This document shows, one piece after another, positions 46,672-54,141 of a stretch of 64,000 nt of DNA (position 1 is its first letter; every line of letters starts with the position of its first letter). Under the pieces are notes generated by a model. That model ran no database searches, was not told where the DNA came from, and was given only the letters and a program-made list of their open reading frames with translations. A program made the position numbers and the translations under genes. The DNA is from Archangium gephyra (GTDB taxonomy: Bacteria > Myxococcota > Myxococcia > Myxococcales > Myxococcaceae). The stretch lies in the NCBI GenBank assembly GCA_003243425.1, contig QFQP01000019.1:1-64000 (forward strand), written 5' to 3'.

Positions 46672-47115
46672 TCAGATGTCCCAGGTGTGATCGTCGGCGA
46701 TGAGCCGGCTGATGCGCTCCACCGCGTGCCTGGGCAAGCGCGGTGATTCGCTCTGCAGAAAACGGAACAGGCGATCGATGGTGACGACCACCAGCCCCTC
46801 GGGGTCGTCTTCGCCGCGTACGTCACCGTCGACGGCCAGCACTGGCGTCACCCACGAACGAAGCTTGCCGTAGACCAGCTGAGCGACACCGACGGCTCGA
46901 TCGACGAGATCGGTCGCCTGACCGTTGACCCACACCGCGGCGCGATCGACGAAGACTTCACCGGCGCGAAAACGGGAGTCGATGGCGAACACGCCCGGCG
47001 GACCGACCACCAGGTGCTTCACGTTCACGTTGGGGGCGATCGTCACGTCGTGACGCACGGTCCAGTGGCGCGGGTCCAGCTCGCTCAACACCTTCGCGGT
47101 GAGGTCGATCGTCAT
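46672..47115 (-). CDS. NERD-domain protein, likely inactive
   Basis: A 147-residue NERD (nuclease-related) domain: RHDVTIAPNVNVKHLVVGPPGVFAIDSR. In active NERD nucleases the position before the His is Asp and the residue after IDS is Lys; here they are Lys and Arg, so catalysis is doubtful. Helical C-terminus with DRLFRFLQSESPRLPRHA. It converges on the PEGA gene with no space between stops. The role is not known. Confidence 0.7.
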   Translation of the reverse strand: MTIDLTAKVLSELDPRHWTVRHDVTIAPNVNVKHLVVGPPGVFAIDSRFRAGEVFVDRAAVWVNGQATDLVDRAVGVAQLVYGKLRSWVTPVLAVDGDVRGEDDPEGLVVVTIDRLFRFLQSESPRLPRHAVERISRLIADDHTWDI

Positions 47116-47131
47116 GGGCGCTGCAGACGGC

Positions 47132-48043
47132 TCAACGGCAGCGATATTCGCTCAACACCGGCACTTCGCTGACCTGCTCGCTGGCGGTGAAATACGAGCG
47201 ACCGTCGGGCCCGTAGGCGACTGCTTCACCCTGCTGTTCTTCTGCGACAGGCACCGACACCGGGTTGACCTCGAAGACGTCTTCGAACGTCGCCGCGCCG
47301 TCCGGCAACCGGTATTCGACGAGCCGGTTGTACATGCGCAGCAGTACGCCATCGCCGCACACGTTCACGTCGCCACCGGTGAGCCGGCTGTCGCCCGTCG
47401 CGGGAATCGTGAGCTGCGTGACGAGCTCGAGCACTGCGGTCTTCGACGCATCGAACGGCAGGGGGAAGCGGTACACCGCGCTCACGCCCGCGTTCTCTTT
47501 CGTGACCAGGTACAGCACGCCGGTCTGCGCGTTCATGAAGATGGTCTCGGCGTTGTGCTTCTCGCCGTTCGGATACGCGTACGGAAAGCGCTCCCAGGTG
47601 ACGGTGGTCGTCGACTCGGTCGGCTCGGGCACCCGGTAGATGGCGTAATCGGTCCGCACGAAGTTGTTGTCGCCGATGTCGCCCAGGTACACGCACGTGC
47701 CTGACGGACACGGCCCGAGGGCGACGTCTTCCCAGTCACGCGCGGTCGCACCGATCAGGTTGAAGGTCTGGATGATGGCGCCGCTCTCCATGGCGAAGAA
47801 GCGAGCGGAGTCACCCGAATCGTTGTGTGCGTAGAAGATGCCCGGCCGTGAACGGCTCGCGACGAGCCCGGAGAGCTCGATCAGCGGAGCATCGATCGCG
47901 CCGGCATCGGTCGGCATGTTCCAGATGCGGCAGCCACACGCCGCACCGCCATCGACGGCGGGTACTCCGGAATCGACAGCAGGCTCAACGACAGGTCTCG
48001 GAGCACAACCCGCGATCAACAACGCGACGAACAAGGGCCTCAC
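47132..48043 (-). CDS. Secreted lipoprotein, beta-propeller-like
   Basis: A 303-residue lipoprotein with signal and lipobox IAGC (GTG start at 48043). The linker is Asp/Ala/Gly-rich (AVDSGVPAVDGG). The mature part contains repeated short strands with Trp/Tyr and Asp-Gly turns (FYAHNDSGDSARFF, CVYLGDIGDNNFVRTDYAIYR, FPYAYPNGEKHNAETIFM), as in esterase-like or phytase-like propellers, but no catalytic motif is clear. The GTG overlaps the stop of the next gene upstream (GTGA). Confidence 0.65.
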   Translation of the reverse strand: MRPLFVALLIAGCAPRPVVEPAVDSGVPAVDGGAACGCRIWNMPTDAGAIDAPLIELSGLVASRSRPGIFYAHNDSGDSARFFAMESGAIIQTFNLIGATARDWEDVALGPCPSGTCVYLGDIGDNNFVRTDYAIYRVPEPTESTTTVTWERFPYAYPNGEKHNAETIFMNAQTGVLYLVTKENAGVSAVYRFPLPFDASKTAVLELVTQLTIPATGDSRLTGGDVNVCGDGVLLRMYNRLVEYRLPDGAATFEDVFEVNPVSVPVAEEQQGEAVAYGPDGRSYFTASEQVSEVPVLSEYRCR

Positions 48044-48435
48044 ATCGACGCATCGTGAACGATGAGCCACCTGCCCTGCCAGCGTTTGAAGACCACGACG
48101 GTGTGACCTGATGCGCCGGGTTTGTCGGCGTAATCGAGCGACCACTTCGCAGCGACCGAGACCTCGTCGGCACTTTCGCGAACGTCGATGGGTGTGAGCG
48201 TCAGCTTTCCCATCGCCGCGGCTGACGGGTACTTCTTCTTGTAGCGCGCGAGCACCTCGCCGCGGCCCTTCGTCACGCCCGACGGAGACACGAACACCGC
48301 GTCGTCGGCGTAGATCGAACAGAACGAATCGAGGTCACCGCGCGACCAGGCCGCTGACTGCTTGTCGAGCAGCGCGAGCACCTCATGACCGCCGTCGGCA
48401 GCGGTCAACGCCAGCGTCACTGCGTACGCGAGCAT
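48040..48435 (-). CDS. Secreted NTF2-like (SnoaL/DUF4440) protein
   Basis: A 131-residue protein with short signal (MLAYAVTLALTAADG) and an NTF2-like fold: AWSRGDLDSFCSIYADDAVFVSPSG, GRGEVLARYKKKY, WQGRWLIVHDAS. Such domains bind small ligands or serve as enzymes. The ATG lies inside the 3' end of dsbD (19-base overlap), so it is probably in the same transcript. Confidence 0.7.
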   Translation of the reverse strand: MLAYAVTLALTAADGGHEVLALLDKQSAAWSRGDLDSFCSIYADDAVFVSPSGVTKGRGEVLARYKKKYPSAAAMGKLTLTPIDVRESADEVSVAAKWSLDYADKPGASGHTVVVFKRWQGRWLIVHDASM

Positions 48436-49958
48436 GTGGTCACCGCGACCTTGCGCATCTCGGCGAGGAACTTTTCGGGCGGCAGGAACCCGGTGACCCG
48501 CGGCTTGTCGAGCACGTCGCCCATGGGGTTGACGAACGCGACGGTCGGCAGGCCCTGAACGCCGAAGCGTTCGTACAGCGCGTCGAGCACATCGTGGTCG
48601 ACCGTGCCGTCGACCTTCACGGTCACGAAGCGCTCCGATTCCGCGCGAACTTCCGGCGACACGTAGGTGTGCGAATCGAGCTCCTTACAGGCGGCGCACC
48701 AGTCGGCGAAGAAGTCGATCATCACCGGGCGGCAATCGGCCTTCGCCTTCGCCAGCACTTCGTTGAACGGGTCGGCGCTCTTCGATTTCTCCGCGCTGTA
48801 CGTGAGCGCCCACACGAACTCCGGGCCGTTCTTGAGCTCGCTCAGCTTCTTCTGCGCAGCGATCAACGCGTCTTGCAGTTGCTGTTTTTCGACGCCGTCG
48901 GCCTTCGTGACCGCGTCCTGCAGCTTCACGACCTGCGCGTTGAGGTCCTTCTCGGCGAGGAGGTCTTCGACCGTGGGCTTCGGCACGGCGATGGGCGCAG
49001 CCATGCGAATGACGAACGCGATCAACACCGCGGCCACACCGAGACCCTTCGCGATCCACTGCTTGCCCTCCTTGAAGGAGAGATGAATCGCGCCGACCAC
49101 CACGCCGATGAACGCCAGCACACCAGCGATGGTGATGGCGCCAATGCGACCGAGTTTGTCGGTGATGCTCGAGACCGTCTCACCGATGACCGGGAACCCG
49201 TCGCGCAGGTAGCCGACCGCGAGCGCGAGCAGCGCAATTCCGAAGACGGACTTGACCCACTCCATCCACACACCGCTCTTGGGAAGACGAACGGTGAACA
49301 CGCCAATGAGGAAGAACGGAACACCGATGCCGAGCGCATAGACGAAGAGCAGGAGCGCTCCGAGAACCGGATCGCGCGTCTGCGAGACCCACGTCAGTAC
49401 ACCCGTCAGCACCGGACCCGTGCAGGGAGCCGCGAGGAAGCCGGCGACGGAGCCCATGAGCAAGGCGCCGACGAGGCCGCCACCGCCGACGCCATTGAGC
49501 TTCATGGCGAGCCCGGACGGCAGCGCGAGTTCGAACGCTCCAAACATCGACGTGGCGAGCACGACCATGAAGACCGCGAGGCCGACGATCACCCACGTAT
49601 TGCCGAGCACTGAACCGAACGCGCGACCGGACAGCGCCGCGAAGACGCCGAGCGCGCTGAACACCGCGCCCATGCCGAATACGTAGGCGCTGGTGAGCAA
49701 CAACGCGCGGCCACGTGAATCGGCCTGGCGCGCACCGAAGACACCGACGGTGATCGGAATCAGCGGGTACACGCACGGCGTCAGCGACGTCAGCAGCCCA
49801 CCGAGAAAGATGACGCCTGCAGCGAAGAAGAGCTGCCCTGAACCCAGCAACGACGACGCGTCGAGCGCGGAAGTCGGCCCCGTGGGAATGAGCGAAGGGA
49901 CGACCACGAGTCCCACCGCCGCGAGAATTGCCAGGATCAGCACCGTCGAGCGCTTCAT
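48417..49958 (-). CDS. dsbD: DsbD-like thiol:disulfide interchange protein lacking the N-terminal domain
   Basis: From the ATG at 49958, 513 residues. The protein starts directly with a transmembrane region (TM2-TM9 of DsbD/CcdA) containing the redox cysteines LTPCVYPLIP and AAPCTGPVLTG, then a coiled linker and a thioredoxin domain with FADWCAACKELDSHTY. DsbD passes electrons from cytoplasmic thioredoxin to periplasm. The periplasmic immunoglobulin-like nDsbD domain is absent, so it probably hands electrons to another protein. The upstream in-frame extension belongs to a decayed macro-domain gene. Confidence 0.85.
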   Translation of the reverse strand: MKRSTVLILAILAAVGLVVVPSLIPTGPTSALDASSLLGSGQLFFAAGVIFLGGLLTSLTPCVYPLIPITVGVFGARQADSRGRALLLTSAYVFGMGAVFSALGVFAALSGRAFGSVLGNTWVIVGLAVFMVVLATSMFGAFELALPSGLAMKLNGVGGGGLVGALLMGSVAGFLAAPCTGPVLTGVLTWVSQTRDPVLGALLLFVYALGIGVPFFLIGVFTVRLPKSGVWMEWVKSVFGIALLALAVGYLRDGFPVIGETVSSITDKLGRIGAITIAGVLAFIGVVVGAIHLSFKEGKQWIAKGLGVAAVLIAFVIRMAAPIAVPKPTVEDLLAEKDLNAQVVKLQDAVTKADGVEKQQLQDALIAAQKKLSELKNGPEFVWALTYSAEKSKSADPFNEVLAKAKADCRPVMIDFFADWCAACKELDSHTYVSPEVRAESERFVTVKVDGTVDHDVLDALYERFGVQGLPTVAFVNPMGDVLDKPRVTGFLPPEKFLAEMRKVAVTTCSRTQ

Positions 49959-49969
49959 GCGCCCAATAT

Positions 49970-50429
49970 GCAGCGAGAGGCCTTCTCGTTTCTTCCCTTT
50001 TTGCCGAGGCGTTTCGGGAGGTTCAGGTCCGACGGAGCGCGGAATCGGGGCTCCGCTCACGAACTCGTCCCAGGCGCGGCGCATTTGGCGGGCGCACCGT
50101 TCGGGCGGCGAGGCCCAGGCAGAGCAACGCCGGCAACGCATTCGCCCGGTTCCGGCAAACGCATCGTCGGAGCGATCACGCACCACGGAAGTTCGCTTCG
50201 CTCCGTCGCCACAATGAGCGCACATCCGACAGGCAACTCACCGTCGAAGTCGCGACGAATCGCTTCCTGCGCCCGCGCCTGAACCTGAAGTCCGAGGACG
50301 TACGTGTAGACCGCGTCGAACCCACCATCCATGAAGCCGAAGGAGTTCGCGGGACTCACAACTGCGTCAGCCTTCTCGTCGATCGCGCTCGATGAGCGCC
50401 TGACTGGTGTCGCGGAGATGAAGCTTCAT
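49970..50429 (-). pseudogene. Decayed macro-domain (ADP-ribose-binding) protein gene
   Basis: Fragments of one macro-domain protein occur in three frames: MKLHLRDTSQALIER from the ATG at 50429; then, after a shift near 50381, KADAVVSPANSFGFMDGG, GELPVGCALIVAT and VIAPTMRLPEP; then, after a further shift near 50120, SPPERCARQMRRAWDEF just before dsbD. The first ~20 residues after RD, and the ~40 residues between APTMR and PGLG that hold the second binding loop, are missing. These are more than single-base errors and point to real decay. Macro domains bind or hydrolyse ADP-ribose derivatives. Confidence 0.6.
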
Positions 50430-50461
50430 GAGCACAGTCCATCGGTGGTACGCGCGAGGGC

Positions 50462-51457
50462 ATGTCTCGCGTCGTTCTGCTCGTCGCTGCAGCTGCGACC
50501 CTCGCTCGATTCTGCAGCAAAGATCCGACGCCCGACGCCGGCGTGGTTCAAGCGCCGATCACCATCGATGCAGGTGCGCCGGTCGCTCCAGGTGACGGCG
50601 GCGTGCACTTCGTCACCATCGGTGACACCGGCAAAGGCAACCCGCCACAATTCAAAGTCGGCGCCGCGATCGCCACGTTCTGCAAGACGCACCCGTGCGA
50701 CTTCGTGGTGCTGCTCGGCGACAATTTCTACCCGACTGGCGTCACCTCGACCTCCGACCCTCAATGGCAGTCAGCATTCGTCGAGCCGTACGCAGACGTG
50801 AACGTGCCGTTCTATGCGGTGCTCGGAAATCACGACTACGGCGGGAACGGCGCGGGCACCGAACTCCCCAAGGGTGACTTCCAGGTCGCGTACTCGCTCA
50901 TCAACCCCAAGTGGCGAATGCCGGCGCACCACTACAAATGGCGCCAGGGTGACGTGGAATTCTTCGTCGCCGACACCAATCGCTCGATGTTCGGAATCGA
51001 CTCGCGCGTGAGCGCTGATTTCGAGACGTGGATTCCGGCGTCAACGGCGAAATGGAAGATCGCCCTGGGTCACCACCCGCTCAAGTCGAACGGTCCGCAC
51101 GGCAATGCAGGCGCGTACGACGGCGTTCCGTACGTACCGGTCGCAAACGGCTCCGGCGTGAAGGAGTTCTACGAGCAGTACGTCTGTGGCCGCGCCGACT
51201 TCCTGATCGCCGCGCACGATCACAACATTCAATGGCTCGAGGCGACGTGCACGCGGCCGGGCTCGAAGTTGAACACCGGGCTCATCGTGTCAGGCGGTGG
51301 CGCGTCGACCACCACGCTGCGCTTCAACCAACCGAACTACTACCAGTCTGACGGGCCGGGCTTCGTCTACTACGAGATCGTCGACGACACGTTCACGGCC
51401 ACGTTCATCAACTGGGACGGCGTGCAGGAGTTCACGAAGACGGTGCGGAAGCAGTGA
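50462..51457 (+). CDS. Secreted metallophosphoesterase (acid phosphatase-like)
   Basis: A 331-residue protein with hydrophobic signal (MSRVVLLVAAAATLARFC) and Asp/Pro/Ala linker. Phosphatase motifs: FVTIGDTGKG, VVLLGDNFYPTG, AVLGNHDYGG, LGHHPLKSNG and AAHDHNIQW, in the order of purple acid phosphatase/tartrate-resistant acid phosphatase type 5. It should hydrolyse phosphomonoesters in the periplasm or outside. The Cys at residue 18 could be a weak lipobox (LARFC). It starts close to, and divergent from, the decayed macro gene. Confidence 0.82.
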   Translation: MSRVVLLVAAAATLARFCSKDPTPDAGVVQAPITIDAGAPVAPGDGGVHFVTIGDTGKGNPPQFKVGAAIATFCKTHPCDFVVLLGDNFYPTGVTSTSDPQWQSAFVEPYADVNVPFYAVLGNHDYGGNGAGTELPKGDFQVAYSLINPKWRMPAHHYKWRQGDVEFFVADTNRSMFGIDSRVSADFETWIPASTAKWKIALGHHPLKSNGPHGNAGAYDGVPYVPVANGSGVKEFYEQYVCGRADFLIAAHDHNIQWLEATCTRPGSKLNTGLIVSGGGASTTTLRFNQPNYYQSDGPGFVYYEIVDDTFTATFINWDGVQEFTKTVRKQ

Positions 51458-51478
51458 GCAGTCGTTACTTCTGATTCG

Positions 51479-51526
51479 CGGAGACGACTCCGGCTGGTTC
51501 ACGCACCAACGTCCGGGACGACCCGG
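51479..51526 (+). promoter_or_regulatory. Guanidine-II (mini-ykkC) riboswitch
   Basis: Two hairpins each carry an ACGA tetraloop: CGGAG-ACGA-CTCCG at 51479-51492 and CCGGG-ACGA-CCCGG at 51513-51526, joined by a 20-base linker. This is the signature of the guanidine-II class, in which ligand binding lets the two loops kiss. CGGCTC at 51524-51529 (the 3' side of hairpin 2 plus three bases) is the reverse complement of GAGCCG at 51538-51543, which overlaps the ribosome-binding site GGAG at 51537-51540. Without ligand that pairing could hide the site; with guanidine hairpin 2 forms and frees it. The switch should turn translation on. Confidence 0.93.
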
Positions 51527-51548
51527 CTCTTCTTTCGGAGCCGCCGCC

Positions 51549-51866
51549 ATGGCCTGGGTCTGTCTCGTTCTCGCTGGTCTTCTCGAAGTCGTGTGGGCTG
51601 TCGGTCTCAAGCACGCCAACGGCTTCTCGCGACTCGTTCCTTCCGTCATCACCGTGAGCGCGATGTTCGCGAGCTTCTGGCTGCTCTCGGTGGCGATGCG
51701 GACGCTTCCCCTCGGCACCGCCTACGCGATCTGGACCGGCATCGGCGCCGTCGGCGCCTTCATCGTCGGCATCCTGTGCTTTGGCGAAGCGATCACCGCG
51801 ACACGCGTGACCGCGATTCTGCTCGTGCTCAGCGGCCTCACGTTGCTGAAGGTCTCTACGCCGTGA
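51549..51866 (+). CDS. gdx: SMR-family guanidinium exporter Gdx (SugE)
   Basis: A 105-residue protein with four membrane helices. LVLAGLLEVVWAVGLKHANG holds the essential Glu of SMR proteins, and LPLGTAYAIWTGIGAVGAF is the family core. The sequence is close to E. coli SugE/Gdx (residues AWVCLVLAGLLEVVWAVGLK). Gdx exports guanidinium in exchange for protons as an antiparallel dimer. A guanidine-II riboswitch lies directly upstream, confirming the function. GGAG is nine bases before the ATG. Its 3' end overlaps a minus-strand sigma factor by 11 bases. Confidence 0.95.
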   Translation: MAWVCLVLAGLLEVVWAVGLKHANGFSRLVPSVITVSAMFASFWLLSVAMRTLPLGTAYAIWTGIGAVGAFIVGILCFGEAITATRVTAILLVLSGLTLLKVSTP

Positions 51867-52840
51867 CCCAAAACCGGTAGCCGTTCACACGAAACGGCAC
51901 GCCGAGCTCGGTGCACACGTCGGCCAGAAAATCGGGCGAGAAGAAGTAGTTGGTAACGGCAGCCAAACGCCCCGACTCCGTCTCCACGCGCATCACGGTT
52001 CGCACGGCTGGCCCGTCGTCGTGCGCGTACCAGAACAGAAGAATGGGCTCGTCGCGGTACACGCGCACTTCGCAGGTCGGTGGGGCGCCGTGGTTACCCG
52101 CTCAGGAATTCGGCCCCGACGCCGCCGCGTTCGTCGATGGTGATCGGCGTCAGCGTTCCAGCGAAGGAACCCGTCCTTGGGTGCCTGGGCGCTTCGTCTC
52201 CCAACTCCGTGACGACACCCGAGATTCGCACCGACGCGTGCTCGAGCAGCAAGGCAGTCATGCCGTCGAGGTCGCGCGCATTGAACGCGGCACAGAACGC
52301 GTCGAGCACTTCACGCGCTGGCTTCCGTCCGTCCGACATGGCGGTCTCCCCGAGGCGCGCGCGGCCGCGATGAAGTGCAGCCTTCACCGCACCGACGGTG
52401 GTGTTCAGGACCTCAGCAATCTCGTCGAGCGTGAGGTCGAAGGATTCCTTCAAAACGAGCGCCGCGCGTTCCTGAGGCGACAGCTGCGCGAACAGTTCGC
52501 CTGCGGCTTCGCGCACGTCACGCGGATCGGTCGACTGAAGAGCGAACCCGGCTGGCGGCCTGAGCGCCGACCGACGTGCGCGATCGATCCACAGATTCGA
52601 CGCGATTCTGAACAACCAGGCGCGCGGCTTCGGCACGTCTTGAAACAAGGTGCCGAGCGCTCCGAACGCGCGCAGCAACGTGTCCTGCGTCAGATCTTCT
52701 GCGTCCCACGGGTTTCCCGTGAGTTGTCGGCAATACCGATAGAGCGCCGGCCGCTGCGGCTCGTAGCCATCGAGAAATCGCTGCCACAGCGATCGGACCT
52801 CCAGCCGCAGATCACTCCTGAGTGCACGGGTTCGTGACAC
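51856..52840 (-). pseudogene. ECF sigma factor with SnoaL-like C-terminus, one-base frameshift near 52096
   Basis: The main frame carries region 2 (PWDAEDLTQDTLLRAFGAL, RAWLFRIASNLWIDRARR), region 4 (LSPQERAALVLKESFDLTLD; VGAVKAALHRGRARLGE) and the start of a SnoaL-like domain (AREVLDAFCAAFNARDLDGM). It stops at TAA (52094-52096) within AGCGGGTAA. Deleting one G restores the frame to NHGAPPTCEVRVYRDEP and on to GVPFRVNGYRFWVTA ending at 51856. ECF sigma factors with SnoaL-like tails do not need a separate anti-sigma. A base error in the G run or a real recent mutation cannot be separated here. Confidence 0.7.
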
Positions 52841-53368
52841 AGCACCGCGAGCTCGTCACCGACCTGCATGGTGCGCACGAGCTTCAATTTCCGGTTGGGA
52901 ACGCCCTCGAACAGCCGCGTGCCGCTGCCCAGGAGCACCGGGTTGACGATCAGCCGGTATTCATCGACGAGGTTCAGCTCGCTGAGCGTCTTCACCAGCC
53001 CGGCGCCAGCCCACGCGACGATCGGCTCGACCAGGCGAGTTCTTGAGTTCCCGAATGCGCTCACCGATTCGGTCCGAGATGATCTCCGTGTTGTTCCACT
53101 CCGCCGTCGTCAGCGTGCGCGACAACACCACCTTCTTGAGCGCGTTCATCTTGTCGGCGAACACGCCGGTCGCCTTCGGCCAGTACTTGAGCATCTCCTC
53201 GTACGAGCGCCGGCCGTAGAGCGCGACGTCGACGGAGTCGACCATCTCGGTGCAGTACCGCTCGAACGCCGGTGACTGGTCGGCGAACCAATTCAGGTTT
53301 CCATCAGCGCCGGCGATGTAGCCATCGAGCGTCACCAACATCGATACGTAGAGTCTTCGTGAGTTCAT
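52690..53368 (-). pseudogene. DHFR/RibD C-terminal-like reductase, frameshift near 53036
   Basis: The frame from the ATG at 53368 gives RRLYVSMLVTLDGYIAGADG, VALYGRRSYEEMLKYWP and VVLSRTLTTAEWNNTEII, the N-terminal part of the small dihydrofolate reductase-like RibD C-domain family. After IRELKNS the frame shifts, and the next frame continues with IVAWAGAGLVKTL, LVDEYRLIVNPVLLGSGTRLF and ELAVLCHEPV. Reading the shift as a deletion restores a protein of about 180 residues. The second frame has no stop after HEPV and runs into the sigma gene. Such proteins are NADPH-dependent reductases; the substrate is unknown. Confidence 0.65.
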
Positions 53369-53412
53369 GGCGTAGAGACGAATGAGGCGCAGTTCGAGAT
53401 ACGGGAGCCGCG

Positions 53413-54141
53413 GTGTTTTCTTTCTTCAGAGACTTGCGACGTCAGAAGTTCGCAGCCGAGCCCTTCCCGACCGGGTGGATGCCGATCGTCGAACAGCGCC
53501 TGACGTTCACGAAGCGCTTCCAGCCTGACGAATTGGAGCGCTTCCTCGTGGTGTTGAAAGTGTTCGCGAAAGACAAGGACTGGGTCGGCATTCACGGCCT
53601 CGAGATCAGCGACGAGCTCAAGGTCGTCATCTCGGGAGCCGCGGCCCGCCTCGGCCGCAACCTCGACCTCGACGTGTACGACCAACTGCGCACGGTCGTG
53701 GTGTACCCGAGCCACTTCAGTCACGACGATGAGGCGTTCCTCGGTCAGGCGTTTCGCTGGGGCCAGGTCGTCTTGAGCTGGGACGCGGTGAAAGGCGGGC
53801 TCAAGAACCCCGGTGACGGCCACGACACCGCGTTGCACGAATTCGCGCACATGCTCGACGCAGCGAGCGGCGGGTTCGACGGGACGCCCGAACTGCACGA
53901 CGCGCGCGACTACGGGGCGTGGGCGCAGGCGTTCTCGAAGCACTTCCTCGAGCTGCGCGAAAAACCCGAGAAGAACGTGATGCGCGCGGACGGAGCCACC
54001 AACGAAGCGGAGTTCTTCGCGGTGGCCACCGAGACGTTCTTCGAGAGGCCGGTGCAGCTGAAGAACCGCGCACCGGATCTCTACGAGCAGCTGCAGCACT
54101 ACTACCTGGTCGACCCAGCGGCGGCGATCAGGGCTTCTTGA
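53413..54141 (+). CDS. mtfA: MtfA-type zinc peptidase
   Basis: A 242-residue protein. FPTGWMPIVEQRL at the N-terminus and TALHEFAHMLDAASG (HExxH) with FFAVATETFFE as the third ligand region match MtfA, the Mlc titration factor, a zinc aminopeptidase-like protein that binds the Mlc repressor in E. coli. No Mlc gene is seen here. The GTG start at 53413 has GGGAG upstream. It starts 44 bases from the divergent reductase gene and its 3' end overlaps the SPFH gene by 14 bases. Confidence 0.87.
   Translation: MFSFFRDLRRQKFAAEPFPTGWMPIVEQRLTFTKRFQPDELERFLVVLKVFAKDKDWVGIHGLEISDELKVVISGAAARLGRNLDLDVYDQLRTVVVYPSHFSHDDEAFLGQAFRWGQVVLSWDAVKGGLKNPGDGHDTALHEFAHMLDAASGGFDGTPELHDARDYGAWAQAFSKHFLELREKPEKNVMRADGATNEAEFFAVATETFFERPVQLKNRAPDLYEQLQHYYLVDPAAAIRAS

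Noticed and set aside
49959..50225. N-terminal Cys-rich extension of DsbD that looked like a zinc finger (CAHCG, CRRCS)
   Set aside because: Its last part (PPERCARQMRRAWDEF) is the C-terminus of a macro-domain protein in frame. The rest is a shifted reading of the same decayed gene. The DsbD membrane core begins at the ATG at 49958.
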